Source: Ceratorhiza oryzae-sativae
Taxonomy: Eukaryota; Basidiomycota; Agaricomycetes; Cantharellales; Ceratobasidiaceae
DNA length: 64,000 bases
Assembly: GCA_030998015.1 (NCBI GenBank)
Contig: JARWMV010000246.1
Coordinates: forward strand, 496,001-560,000
Direction: 5' to 3'
The position numbers and the translations under genes are program-made. Numbering within the stretch: the stretch's first letter is position 1; each line of letters starts with the position of its first letter. Below, piece after piece: positions 24,970-36,893 of the stretch. The notes below the pieces were generated by a model that was not told the origin of the DNA, did not search any database, and was given only the letters and a program-made list of their open reading frames with translations.

Positions 24970-26300
24970 CTAGTGCTCATTGTAGATCCGTATGTGTTTC
25001 CCGCCCCACGATTTCATAACAGCCTGGCCGCTCGCGGTCGGCTGCGAAAACGCAATCTGTCCGCTTGCTGGGTCAAGCGGGCATCCCCATATAGCAGTTT
25101 TCGCAGCTGCATCTAAAAGCCTTTGTGCAATACCCTGGCGGCGGTGTGATGGAACCACGAATAGCCGCGGGATACCTAGAGTCACAGGAACAGGGGCAGG
25201 GCTATTGGCAGACAGAAGTTTTAATGCCGTCGTTTGAGAACGATCGGATAAGCCCACTCACTCGCAATACACATTCCCTTTTGAATCGTCGATATCTACG
25301 CAGACTAAATTGGATTTTGGTGCGTTCGAGGTTTCGAGTTCATGGGTTTCCACCACACGCATAGCCTGAGTGATTCGAGACGCTAAAACACAACCCACGA
25401 TGCGTTCAGAAGGTTGTCTTGGGGCACCTTTGGGTTTGGCAGTCGCCGTATTGGACTTTGGGGATGTTCCAGGTACTATCATCACATAGGCTTTGGTCAC
25501 GCTGAGGCTGTCGTCAGGTAACGACGGAGCCGAGAGTGCCCTGTTCACGGTAGAAAGCAGTATGTTGACCTTAAGTTTGTCAGAATAGGACCTTTGTTTG
25601 CCAATTCTAGTGGTAGCACACCTTTTGACCCAGTTTACCCTTGGCAACATCGCACCGAATCCGAACAATTCGCCCAACTAGACCGTTGGATAAAACGCAG
25701 CGCTCTTCCACAAGCTCGACTTCCGCAGCCCCAGACCCAATAGGTTTTTCCAACGTCTTTTCCTCGCGTGACCACTCCATCCCACGGATGACGCGCAAGC
25801 AGTGAGCCCGGTGCAATTCCTCATCCTCGGGAGCCCCGCGGGTGTACGAAAGATCACACAGGTTGCATGTTACTAGGATAGGCTTGGACGTCAAGAAATG
25901 GAGCTGAGTCAAGGATGTCCCGCTAGATGTGCTTTCGGAGCGAGGTTGTGTCAAGGCCGTTGGTCCCTTCCGGGGATTCGAGTGAGACTTTAACTTCTTC
26001 GCCGGACGTTCTGTTTCGAAAAAGGAACGTAAATCGCCTTTGGCTGGACGTTTTCGTTCAAATACAGGTGCAGGTATCGTTCGAGGTGCTATTTTCGTAA
26101 ATTTCAAGTACGTTGTATAAATAAGGAGTATAGTGGGCACTGAGAACCGAGTGCTCACTTTCAGGAGGGGGTGATGATACCGTGGCACGGGGCGGCGACG
26201 AGGTATCAGAAGGGATGCTTATATCCGAGAACGAGAGTGTAGCACGGACGCGAGCAGCACGTGAGCCGTACGTTCTTCGGACGACTGTCTGTGAGCCCAT
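24970..26300 (-). CDS. ECO1: sister chromatid cohesion acetyltransferase Eco1
   Basis: Eco1/Ctf7 acetylates the cohesin subunit Smc3 in S phase to lock cohesion. ATG at 26300 gives MGSQTVVRRTYGSRAARVRA, the usual Arg-rich R-T-Y-G-S-R start, followed by a Ser/Pro-rich disordered segment. KGDLRSFFETERP resembles a PIP box (F-F pair) for PCNA binding. The zinc finger is CNLCDLSYTRGAPEDEELHR with AHC, and the acetyltransferase domain has VCVDIDDSKGNVYCE, LGIPRLFVVPSHRRQGIAQR (the acetyl-CoA R/Q-x-x-G-x-A/G motif), LLDAAAKTAIWGCPLDPASG and QIAFSQPTASGQAVMKSWGG, ending IRIYNEH at TAG 24970. This final block is specific for Eco1/ESCO. The fourth zinc ligand appears as Cys rather than the common His. 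Three introns. Confidence 0.93.
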
Positions 26301-27163
26301 TTGCAAGATACAAGCTACACAATTCAACGGCAGCAGGAGGGGAGGCGCTGAAATAGCAATAAACAAGTCCTGAAACGCACGTGACTGCACATCTCGTGTG
26401 TCATGTGACCTTCATTCGACGCCTAAGTCGCTATCGCATTTTGTTGGCATGACACTTGTACGAGCACCGCAAAATATAGCCCCCAGCTCATGTTACGAGC
26501 TCCACGGCTGGAATCATGGATGGTTTTCTGGAGGTAAACTTTTCATGTCTCCACAGAGCAATTCAGTTATGGTTTTTGCGTGGATCTAAGTCTCGACTTG
26601 CAAGCCTGAAACTGGATCTAGTTGGCGGCGTGTATGCGTGGTAAATTTAATCCTACAGAAAATTAAGCATATGAACATTTGTTGAAGGTAATTCATATTC
26701 TGCATAACTCGAATAACTGGACCATTTAGCCTCCTTTGCCAGTCAAACCCTACAATGTTATGCACCTCCCAGTCTCTCCGTCATTGTTCCAGCTATTCCT
26801 TATTGCTCGCTCTAGTAGCGGATGGCTCAGTGCTAGGGCTCAAAACTGCAGAAGTAATCGAGGTTGTCGATGACTAAAGCGATGAGCGTATCAAGTATAT
26901 TTCACCAGCAAGACGCAGTTGTCCTCAGCGAATTACGGTACAATTGCTTGCTTGACATGGTTTGTTCACACCTCGGACTATGCCGAAGAATACCACCTGT
27001 CGTGATCACAAAATCGCCTCGTGGAACTTTACGTATATCAATATGCGCTATCTGGTTTGTTAAAGCACGTTTCATGCAGGCAGGATTGATATAGAAAGAT
27101 AGTACAGAGCCTGTATAGAAAGCGGAAACATAGTAAACAAGATCAGAACACGCCGCTTGTGTT
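26301..27163. other. spacer, no gene recognised
   Basis: Between ECO1 and fibrillarin, both on the minus strand. Short open frames at 26398-26589, 26864-27094 and 26902-27189 have no recognisable content. Confidence 0.45.
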
Positions 27164-28447
27164 TCAAGCGTGCCTCCTGTATTCAGCAATTAACATTGCA
27201 TGATCTCTCTCGTAAGGCTATTTGTTCGGGCAGGAGTTTAGTGTACTTTACTGGCACAATCTAGTCGAATCAAAAACTCACCTCGAGCGTAAGCTGTTCA
27301 AGCGGCTTGAATTTCTCGGCCTGTAATTTTTTAACTTCTGAGGCAAAGACCACTTCGGCCGGTTGGGTTGAGTCGATACAGTTGGCCTTGATTGAGATGA
27401 CGGCATGTCCACCGTTTTTGAGGAAATGATGAGAGTTAAGGGCGACAATTCGGGCTTGGTCTGGTTGAGCAACATCCGCGAATACGACGTCGACGAGGGA
27501 AAGAAGCATGCGGTACTTGTTGGGGTAACGAGCATCCTCAATGATGGCTACGGATGAGACGGTTACTTTGACGGGTCAGGATTAGGTGGAGGCATGAGCT
27601 TACGAATGACGTTAGTTCGTTTTTTGGCCATATTGATGAGGTCGCGGCCAGAGCGGTGGGAGAATTCTACAGCGTAGACGACGCCCTCCTGTACTTGCTG
27701 AGTGAGTAGCCCATCAAAACAACATTTCCACGATCTACTTACTGGACCGACGACATCGGCGACATGGCTGACACTAGTACCGCTCGCAGCACCCAGGTAC
27801 AGAACCTTCTTGCCAGGGGCAATGTAAATATCGTCAAGACCTCCAAGAATACCAGCCGCCAGTTTGCTTCTGAAAGGATTCCAAACTCGGTATTCGGTCT
27901 TGGTGGGGGTACCGTCTTCGCCGGGTGCTCCCTCGATAGAGATGCGCTTCTCTCCATAGACCGATTCGCCGGGGACGAGATTTCGAGTAACCAAAAGGTG
28001 CTCCTTGCCTTTGGCAACAAAGACACCGGGGTGTCGGTGCGGTTCGAGTATGACGTTCGCACCGCCCTTGGCACCACCCCTTCCTCCACCGCGCTTACCG
28101 CCTGCTGCACCTCGTCCTCGTCCCCCACCTCGTCCTCCGCCCCCACCGCGAGCGCCGAGGCCGCCTATCGAAATGAGCATTAGCCGCACTGTACACACCA
28201 CGCATCGAGGACTGATATATACCTCGACCGCCTGGACGGAAAATACGTGTCAGCATTCTTCTCAAACCCACGAAGCGTATGGTGCTCACCTCGCCCACCT
28301 CCACGCCCCCCACGGTCGCCTCCGCCCCGGCCCCCTCGTCCTCCGCCCCGTCCTCCGCCAAAGCCACCACGACCTCCAGGTGCACCTAAACGAACTAATA
28401 TAGCCAGGCATTGGCATGCGTCAAACACAAGACTGACCAAATGCCAT
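27164..28447 (-). CDS. NOP1: fibrillarin, box C/D snoRNP 2'-O-methyltransferase
   Basis: The nucleolar methyltransferase that modifies rRNA guided by C/D snoRNAs. ATG at 28447 gives MAF, spliced into [20 protein letters not shown] and further RGG exons; the Gly/Arg-rich tail is cut by three introns. The core then reads [80 protein letters not shown] (SAM motif I) and [20 protein letters not shown], followed by [40 protein letters not shown] and [20 protein letters not shown]. The last exon, [17 protein letters not shown], ends at TGA 27164-27166. The catalytic K-D-K-H residues of the family are in place as far as I can follow. About six introns. Confidence 0.96.
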
Positions 28448-29113
28448 CTGTGACTAGTTGCTGGTTTGGTGATGAACGTAGGCTCTAATTTTTTTGGATC
28501 TGTTTAGGTGATGATGTAAGCTAAGGTTATTTGGTCTTGGGTGGCGCCGATTTGTGATTTCAAATCTTAGCTGTCTCTGTAAACTTGGCTAGCATCCCTC
28601 CTCGTGTGCTCTTGCCCCCCGCAGTCGCGATATCTTACGGACAGGCTATCTGCTGATTATTCGAGCTCATATAGCTGCTATAGACCAATTATCTTCATTT
28701 TCGGGCCACTCGATCGCATCGTTTGGTCGAATACACATAGGTAGAAGGGCATAAGAGCGCTCGTAGGGTACCAGGTAAGTACGCGTGTGACTCGCAAAGG
28801 GTAATACAGATTACTCAGATCAGAAATATCTGCGTTAGCCAGTCAAGAAGATTTTGAACGGCGTATTGACGCATAACAGGCATCATACTGAGGATTTGAC
28901 GAGCCGTGCAATCTGAAGGGACACGAGTGGTTTTCGCCTGGCATTACATGAAGTAAGACGCACGCATTTTGTATTACTTGGGATAGATGCTAACGTTTGA
29001 ATCTTCTTGTAGCTGCTGTTGACGTGTGAATCGACGGAACGAGACCTGTGAGTTGGTTATTTTGTTGGCAGTCTCGCCATCTATTTTACCCCGCACATAT
29101 TAGATCAAGAGAC
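28448..29113. other. divergent promoters of NOP1 and UBP3
   Basis: 666 bp with no coding block. A possible leader intron for the UBP3 gene lies near 28950-29100 (GTAAGT-like and AG-ending sequences), but I cannot fix it. Confidence 0.35.
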
Positions 29114-32100
29114 ATGGCGACGGGAGCACCCGACCGACGCAACGGCAAGCCCAATGGCTCGACTCCACAACCCGGCCCCTCCAACATCGCGCACCAACCG
29201 TCTTATGGCTATGGTGTTCCCCAATACATGTCTCCCCACCCGGTCCAGCCAATGCACACCCTCCCACACATCTACCAGCCTCATATGGGTTATGCCCACT
29301 ATGGATACCCACAACATCCATACCCTCCCCCTCCGCCACAAGGTTACTACCCTCAAATGCCATATGTCCATCACATGGCAGCCCCTCATCCTCATTATCC
29401 ATCCGCCATTCCCAGCCCATACCAGCAGAACCACCCGCCATGGTCCCCGGCCCCAATGCCTCCTCCAGACCCTGGCATGTCCACGCCACCAGTCTATGCG
29501 ACTCAGCCATATCTTCCTCCACCTCCTATGCACCACCAAACTTTGTACCAATCACCGCAGCCGCATTTCGTTCAACGACCCGTACCACCTTCACCATCTG
29601 CCTCTCACCTACCACAGCTTGCTTCTCCTGGCCCTCGGCCTCCAGCTCGATCACCCTCACTTCCTCATGCCCGAATTAATGCTCAATCACAACCTGGGGG
29701 ATCCGCGTCTGGGTCACCCTCTTCCCGTCATTTGACCTACCTGGCTCCTATTCCTTCTGTGACGTTGGAACAGCAGGGCGAGCCACCGATAGTGGTGCAA
29801 ACTCCGGCGGTTGAACACGCACCGCTGGTTCCGGAGCCAATACCAAATAATATTGCAATAACGGAACCCCCGATCAATAATATCGTCATTGTCGAACCGG
29901 TACCTAACAATCTTCCATCACCTCCAGCTCAACCAGCCCCACAACCACCCCCGCCACCGATTGAGGAAGCGCCGGCTCAGGTCGAGGAGGTGCAAGACGA
30001 TACGCTGAGATTTGCTGGTGGGCGAATACCAACACCGAATGCTGAGTCTATATTAGTCTTTGCTGCGTCTTCTGTTACGTCCTCATCACCACCTCCGAGC
30101 ACGGTCCAGCCCGAGGTCTTTGTTGAGCCTAAGGCCGACGCTTCTCAGCAAAACTCAGCTCCCCTGCCGCCTCAAAGGTTTACTTCGCCCCGATATTTTC
30201 GAATGTTCCTCAGGGCGGCCCGCCGCTTTCACCAAAAACATCGGCGATTCTAGCAAAGGACATTCCAAAATCTCAGTTTTCGATCGCCGCTCGTCGGCCG
30301 GATGTAAGCAATGCCCCCGGATTGTCTTTTAGTCGACGCGCGAAAATTCCGGCTCATGTTGCGGCCGACGCAGTTCCCCTGCCTAAACCTGCTCCTGCTC
30401 CTGCTCCTGCACCAGCTCCCCCCGCCCCTGTCCCCGTTCTTGCCAAACAACCAGTACAACCCGAGGTTCCCCCTGCAGCTCCCGCCAATTCGAACAATTC
30501 CCAGTCGAAATCTCAGAGAACGCCTCGCAAAACGGTCGCGACCAAAACGACCAAAACCCAAAAGTCTGAGACACTAGCCCCAACCCCAGCTGGTGCTGTG
30601 ACTCCGACATCCGATTCCATTCCTGCTCCAACTTCGTCAACCACCGTCCCGACTGCACCTACCGACTCGACTTCATTGGAAGCCACAACAACGGTGACAC
30701 CGGCTGCACCTCAACCTGCTCCTCCTGCCAAGCAGCCCCCTAAATCCTGGGCTTCATTGCTCCGGCCTGCGACCCCCGTGAAACCGGCAAAAGCACCACA
30801 ACCTCAAGGCTCGACCAATACCTCGGTTGGTCCCGCTTCTAATCAGACCGGATCCGAGTCAACAACCCAACCCAAAGCCAATGGCCACGCTGGGCTGAAT
30901 GGTACAGCCGAGCCCGTACCAACGAATATCCCGTTGCATGTCGTCCTGGCCGAAGGGGTAAAACCGTATTCCGCTCTGTCCCAGGTCACGCAACCTCGTG
31001 GGCTCATCAACTCCGGGAACATGTGTTTCGCCAACGTGGTCTTGCAGGCGTTGGTTTATAGTGCTCCATTTGTAAGGTTGTTCGAGACTTTGGCGAGGCT
31101 TGTTCCAGGCAATTTGGATGGGAAGACTACGTTATACGAGGCCACGTGAGTTGACTCCCTTGTTTAACTCATTTTAAATCCTAAGCTGGTTTAGAATCCT
31201 GTTTTTGCGCGAGTTTGCTCCAGAGCGGGACCCTCCATCGCCGGCTCCTGCGCCAAAATCTAAAGCACGCTCGGGCACATCAACCCCCATGCCCCCTGAA
31301 CAAACTCGACAACAGGCTTGGAACGAAAGCCCATTTATACCCGAGCATTTGTACGAGGCTATGCGGCAGAACAAGCGGTTCGACAGCATGCAAGTACGTA
31401 AACATGCTACTATTTTGTATCAAAACTTGACGTCTCCCTCAGCGCGGACATCAAGAAGATGCAGAAGAATTCCTTGGATTCTTTTTGGATACTCTACACG
31501 AGGAGTTGCTTACGATTCTTTCTCGCGTACAAGCGAATCCAACTCCGGCTGGAGCTGCATGGACAAACGGAGCTGCCGACGACTCTGTACAAGGAGACAA
31601 CGCTCGGGAGGTGCAGCGACCCGTAAGTCCTGGCGCGGAGGATGACAGCGGTTGGCTCGAGGTGGGCAAGAAGAACAAGGCGACTGTAACCCGCACAGTA
31701 CGCCCATATCCATTTTTGAAATGACCTAGGCCTCATTCATTCACAGACTCGTGCGACCGAGTCTGCAATTACAAAGATATTCGGTGGTAAAATTCGCTCA
31801 GTTTTGCACACCCCTGGGGCCGGCAAAGATTCTGTCACCTTGGAGCCATACCAACCGCTGCAGCTCGATATCCAGGTCCGTAAGAGCTCGCTTCGTACCT
31901 TGATCTTGCCCTAATGAATATACTCAGAGTGATAATGTTCGCACGATTGAGGATGCTCTGAAGCACATCACCCTGCCTGAAACTGTGTCTGTATACTCTG
32001 AGCAACGAGGTGTAATGGTCGACGCCAGGAAGCAGATTACTTTGGATACCTTGCCTCCGCTACTGATCCTTCACTTGAAACGACTCGTATACGATGCCAA

Positions 32101-32523
32101 GGGTATACAGAAGAACTCAAAGGTCATCGAGTACTCTACCTCACTCGAGATCAAACCCGGTAAGTCCGGCTGTGCTGTTTTCGGACCGCCATTAACTTTG
32201 TACACAGAGATTATTTCCCCTACTCGCAGGTCTAATAAATCAATCAAATATAATCTCTACGGAGGTATGCATTCATACTTTTGAAGCAATACATAATATT
32301 AATCGAACTGCTCCTAGTGGTTTATCATCACGGGAAACACGCAACAGGCGGTCACTACACCATCGACGTGCTCCGACAAGACCTGTCGGAATGGGTTCGG
32401 ATCGACGACACGCACATCGAACCCGTGACCGAAAAAGATGTGACTGCACACGAAAAACATGCAAAGCTCGACAAAACCGCCTACCTGCTGTTCTACAGGC
32501 GAGAGCCCGATCACTCAAAATAA
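29114..32523 (+). CDS. UBP3: ubiquitin carboxyl-terminal hydrolase, Ubp3/USP10 type
   Basis: A cysteine protease that removes ubiquitin; with its cofactor Bre5/G3BP it acts in secretion, ribophagy and stress granules. ATG at 29114 gives MATGAPDRRNGKPNGSTPQP, followed by about 550 residues of Pro/Gln/Tyr-rich disordered sequence. The catalytic domain starts RGLINSGNMCFANVVLQALV (Cys box; the Cys of GNMC is the nucleophile) and continues FLREFAPERDPP, RGHQEDAEEFLGFFLDTLHE (QED block), SGWLEVGKKNKATVTR, ITKIFGGKIRSVL, RKQITLDTLPPLLILHLKRL and VVYHHGKHATGGHYTIDVLR (His box). It ends WVRIDDTHIEPV...YLLFYRRE with TAA after DHSK. SGWxEVGxKN is typical of USP10/Ubp3. The disordered part changes frame between 30133 and 30253, best explained by one missing base in the CCCC at 30161-30164. 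About seven introns lie in the catalytic half. Confidence 0.92.
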
Positions 32524-32975
32524 TTGAAGCCACAGGCGCGGACAGTTGTAGCTATTGTTTTATTTGTGTGTACTTGTTAGTTTGCATGATCGCATTTAGC
32601 TTTTGGTTTTGTGTGCATGATGTAGCAGTATTGTTTGCCAGCAGTCGTACATCTATCTATCATCGTTTTTATCCACACGGATCTGAAACTCCAGAACTCG
32701 GTCCGATCAAGGGCCGCCAATCACCAGGTTCGCATGAGCAATGCTCGATGTTCGGACGAAAACACGGTCGTAATGCTAAATGTATGAGTAAGAGTAGTTC
32801 GAGCGCCATACGAGCCGATACTGATGACCGTCACTGAATCCGGCCTTCAGAAATAAATAAATAAAAAGACAAAGGCTACATTGAGTAGCGAAGCACGTTT
32901 CTCGAGTGTAAACGCTCGGCGATATGTGCTTAGATATAAAAAAACTCTGAATACAATTCTGGATTTAATCCCCGG
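32524..32975. other. convergent 3' flanks
   Basis: 3' flanks of UBP3 and the membrane-family gene. The open frame of 148 codons at 32391-32837 overlaps UBP3 in another frame and looks like a shadow. Confidence 0.4.
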
Positions 32976-35410
32976 TTACTTTGATCCTTCATTGCCCTCA
33001 AGAAACCCCCGCGTGTCACCCTCACTAAGACCGGCTTTCTCACTTTGTCCCGGACTGCCATCTCCTTCATCCACGTCAATTAAAGCCCCAAACTCTATCA
33101 CATAATCCTTTAGAAATGCTCCAATGCGAATCGTCTCTGCTATGTCTTTGGCAGTGATATCTTGCGTTTCAGCTTCGGGATATTGGTAGCAGTACTTCCT
33201 GCGCAAGCGTCGACGGAACGACTTAGAGTGACACAACCCGCACAACCCGAATGGATTGATCAGCTTTGCTCCTATCCGGGGATTGGGGAGCTCAGCTGAA
33301 TCCACGTCGTCTGAACTATTTTTCTTACCTGATATCCCCCAAAGCAGAGGTCGACCAAACAAGAGTATATGCATGCCTTGGACTATCGCTAACAAACCTC
33401 CGATGGATCCGAGAGCATCGAAGACAGTATTAGATCTGTAGTCTTCAATGATGGTGCAGGCCAATTCCCCCAACGGCGAGGTGTACAACGTGTCTCCCCA
33501 GTCACGACTCGTTATGTAAGACGCTGAATACTCAGGGTAAACAGCAAGCTCCGCATATGCTGTACGATCGTCTGCAAGGTATTCCGATCTAATGGTTTCT
33601 AGAACGCATATATGTAGTCATGGCGCAAAAACGATAGCGCTGACGGACGTACTTATAGGAAATAAGGAAGCGACGGCGTATTCCTAGTTTGCTAATGTTA
33701 GTATTGTTGACACGGAAGACTATATGCTGTCTCACCGGGCTCGAAGAGGCGATCATGTCCCTCATCACCGAAGACGTAATGAACTTTCTCATCGCTATAT
33801 CAACGTGCGCCTTAACGTACTGCCCTGGGGTGAGCCTCCACGCGGAGACGAGCCACGGAGTAAGAACCGATATGCCTTTCGGCTCTCCAGCCGAAAGAGA
33901 CCGACGAGCTGGATCACTAACATTGGATAGCCATATGTCAGGGAGTTGAGCAATGCTCAAAGATGCGTTATTCATAGAATATATAGTGATGTTGTAGGTG
34001 ACTTGGGCGTGATCGCCTTGTTGTTCCAGAAAATCTGATTCTAAAAACCCAGTCGAACAATGTTCCATGAGGGTAAATAACGCGGGGCCTACCAGTATAG
34101 ACCAAGTTTGGATTGTACGGGGCTGGGTTCGCAGGAGCTGATGGGGGTACAGGTTCTGGGGCACCAACGCTAGCATTTCTTGTATTGCACCCAAAGACTT
34201 CAAATCCCGTTGCAACATGTGCTTCAAACCCGAGACCTTGGGAGGGACATTCGACTTTATCCGGTGTTCAAACCGTATAAGCCTCGCAACTAGTTTAATG
34301 ATGATTCGACTAACCTATGCTCAGAATACTTTTGTTGGAGTGCTGGAAGATAGCTTGGACGTTCATGCCATATTGTCTTTGAATAGCTCCACTCTGCCGC
34401 AAACCTGATGGAGAGTGGTGTTTCTAGATGGTGTATTAGGGGGCTAGCGTGATTGAGTATGGTTGACTGGACATACTACAATAATCTGAACATCTCTACC
34501 CATTGGGGGCGTGTCACAATTCTCGATCCTGGTCCGGGTTTCAAAAGAAGTTGGGGCATGAATTAATGCTATAATTGCACGAATCGCAATGATTATGATG
34601 AAGAACAGCGCGAAAAAGTTCTGCGCAAAAGCATACTTTCTACTCTCGATGGGCCTGTGCATATCAATACATGCGATGATCAAAAGCAAATGTAAGTTCG
34701 GTCTACCTCTTCGAGTGACGCGTGAACCAACCTAATTCGCCGAAAGAGGAGTTTAGGGGCATGTATCGCTAAGAAGCGTCGAAAAGACCACTCTTCAAGG
34801 GTAAACTACGAGGGTATCCCAGCCAGGTCGTCTGAGTGCCGTCGTCCACGGACGAAAGTCCATACATAGCATCTTTCGTATTACTCATCCAGCTAACCCC
34901 AGCTGGCTGGAGGGAAGCAGAGTGCCTAGTTATCAGCAGGGATGAAAGGAGATAGAGAGAGGTTGCGGCATTCAGTATACAATAGACCACAACATCCTCG
35001 CAGAATACCACAAGTAGAACTACCAGGCGGGCTTCAGTTCTGATTAGAAATGACATAATAAAAAGAGACCTACTTGGAGGGATAAGCATCAACCCCGAAC
35101 CAGAGCTTGAACAAGAATGGAACCGAAATAAGTGTGCGTGTACCGAAAATCGGCCGTCAGCCTAGCGGGTTTGACCTGAACAAAAGTGATTACACAAATG
35201 GGATGCAAATTGACTCACATTAGCATATCGTTGATTGTTAACAAGCCGCATGATACTAATTTGTACGATTTAAATATTATATATGCGCTGTATACACTCA
35301 ATGGACTCACTTCCGAGCAGAAGCACTATTGAGGACTTGTGAATGATGACAAAAACTACGAAAAATGCGAGGAGAATAGCCAGCGGAGAATAGATACTCG
35401 GCAATACCAT
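32976..35410 (-). CDS. multi-pass membrane protein, uncharacterised family, copy 1
   Basis: I do not know this family; it is defined here by three copies in the window. ATG at 35410 gives a hydrophobic start, MVLPSIYSPLAILLAFFVVF, followed by further helices (LVVLLVVFCEDVVVYCILNA). A cytosolic-looking motif, SWMSNTKDAMYGLSSVDDG, continues with TWLGYPRSLPLKSG. The next helix, SRKYAFAQNFFALFFIIIIA, leads to an ectodomain with IAQLPDIWLSNVSD, TPWLVSAWRLTPGQYVKAHV and FRVNNTNISKLGIRRRF. The C-terminal block is CTIIEDYRSNTVFDALGSIG, GLLAIVQGMHILLFGRPLLW, LINPFGLCGLCHSKSFRRRL and IRIGAFLKDYVIEFGALI, with TAA at 32976-32978. N-glycosylation-type sites in the middle (NNAS, NNTN) support an external domain. 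All blocks align with copy 3 (61499-63890); exon borders are only partly fixed. Confidence 0.7.
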
Positions 35411-36147
35411 GCCAGTATTGGAGGGGTGTTCGCGACGACTTCCATGGCCCAGAAGAGCACTATGTTCTCTATGTGGAGGTGGGATACAGTGACTGCGTCT
35501 TGAACAGGGAATCTAAGCCTTATGAGCAATTGTCGCTCGATATCCATCAGCGGCCCCGGAGTGCATTACAGTAGTATGGCCGGGTATCAGGACGTGGCTG
35601 GTGAGCCCAACACCCTTTGATCTATAGGCGACTTCGATTTATGGTGAACATCATAACAAATCATGCGACGAACGACGAAACGTGCTCATCACCATGAGAA
35701 CAATTCATGTGCAGATGGTATGCGGGCTTCCAGAATGCTTATGCTAGATTCACAGTAGAGAATGAAGCTGTGTTTCGTACGCTGAGCTGTCGTAAATAAC
35801 TTCTTCAGACGCCGGTTACATCACGGATCGGAAGACATAAGTATAAGTTGGGCACCACCTAGAGGAAGGGAGGTTTAATTCCGTGTGAAGCCGGGTTTAT
35901 TAATGATGTACGTTTTGGAGAAGCATGTCTCTGCTCTCCAGCCGGTCTCCTTTTAGCTAAAAAATTTACGCGAAACCATCCGTTATCAAAGCCTATCTAG
36001 TTACGGTGTGATTCGCACAGTGAAGTCCTCCTAGAAAAGTATTTTGCGATCATTGCCTGGATACGACTCAAAAACTTCCCAGTAGATGATTCATCGATAC
36101 CAATTCAGCTCATTGGAAGGCTCGAAATACAGCAGTAAAGACTAGAC
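35411..36147. other. gene-poor flank of the inverted-repeat element
   Basis: This contains the promoter side of membrane gene copy 1 and no recognisable coding block. Confidence 0.45.
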
Positions 36148-36151
36148 TACA

Positions 36152-36308
36152 TCAGGAAAACGAGCCGCGTCTAATTAGCTCTAAACAGCACATTGAGCTA
36201 TGCGAGGGCCCCGAAACGAAACCTGCAATCGTTAGCGCTCTCGAGAGCTTATAAGAGTTCGACCGGCACGCGGTAGAATCGGACTCCGATGTCAGTTAGT
36301 TGGAAATT
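36152..36308 (+). repeat. left arm of inverted repeat
   Basis: 157 bases from TCAGGAAAACGAG to TTGGAAATT, matching the reverse complement of 36733-36889. It contains the palindrome CTCTCGAGAG and the perfect inverted match GAATCGGACTCCGATGTCAG. Confidence 0.9.
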
Positions 36309-36732
36309 CAGTAATATCCATATATGCATGTCGAAGTTCCCTATTGGCTAGTGATTTTGTAGCAGTGAACAAAGGTATTTGGATTACTCGCCAATATCTG
36401 GAACTACCGGGGCGTTTTGAACGATTTTGGTGCCAGTAGATGCGCAAAGCAAAACTACCCCCGCGTACAATTCAGACGATTCACAGTCGTACACATCGAC
36501 ACCGCGTTCGTTAGCCACATTGCATGAATGGGATGACTATGTTGGGGCAAACAAATCAAATCGGACCACTCTAGTGAACAAATGCAATAGGTGTGGCAAG
36601 TGGAGGCATACACGCCCATGATTAATCAGCTGATGGACGAGGCTGCGATATCACATGTATGAACTGTTTCTATAGAATGTTCCATTTATGACCACTCCTG
36701 GCGTTATCTGCCAGGGTAAGCCGATCTCACTC

Positions 36733-36889
36733 AATTTCCAACTAACTGACATCGGAGTCCGATTCTACCCCGCGCCAGTCGAGTTCTTATAAGCTCTCGA
36801 GAGCGCTAACGATTGCAGGTTTCATTTCGGGGCCCTCGACGAGCTCAACGCGCTGTTTAGAGCTAATTAGACGCGGCTCGTTTTCCTGA
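36733..36889 (-). repeat. right arm of inverted repeat
   Basis: Reverse-complement partner of the left arm. Most differences between arms are transitions, grouped near positions 40-52 and 102-120 of the arm. Confidence 0.9.
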
Positions 36890-36893
36890 CGTA

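Larger units (their letters stand above)
36148..36893. mobile_element. non-autonomous DNA element (MITE-like) with long terminal inverted repeats
   Basis: Two 157-base arms, 36152-36308 and 36733-36889, are inverted copies of each other with about 11 differences by eye (roughly 93 percent identity) and no gaps. They begin TCAGGAAAACGAGCCGCGTC and end inward with GTTAGTTGGAAATT. Outside the arms TAC.TCAGG matches for four more bases with one mismatch. The centre (about 424 bp) has no transposase-like frame; the only open frame (36427-36621, 64 codons) has a lone CNRCGKWRH that could be a chance zinc knuckle. No clear target-site duplication is visible. Long arms with an internal spacer suit a Mutator-like or foldback non-autonomous element, but the superfamily is not proven. 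Confidence 0.75.

Noticed and set aside
28095..28453. Open frames rich in Pro/Arg or Gly/Arg on both strands
   Set aside because: They are other-frame and opposite-strand readings of the fibrillarin RGG exons.
30174..30209. A 36-base intron (GTTTAC...CTCAG) to explain the UBP3 frame change
   Set aside because: Its length is a multiple of three, so removing it would not change frame, and it is shorter than the other introns.
36427..36621. Zinc knuckle-like CNRCGKWRH inside the inverted-repeat element as a gag remnant
   Set aside because: It is one short motif without the full CX2CX4HX4C spacing and no other retroelement sequence is present.
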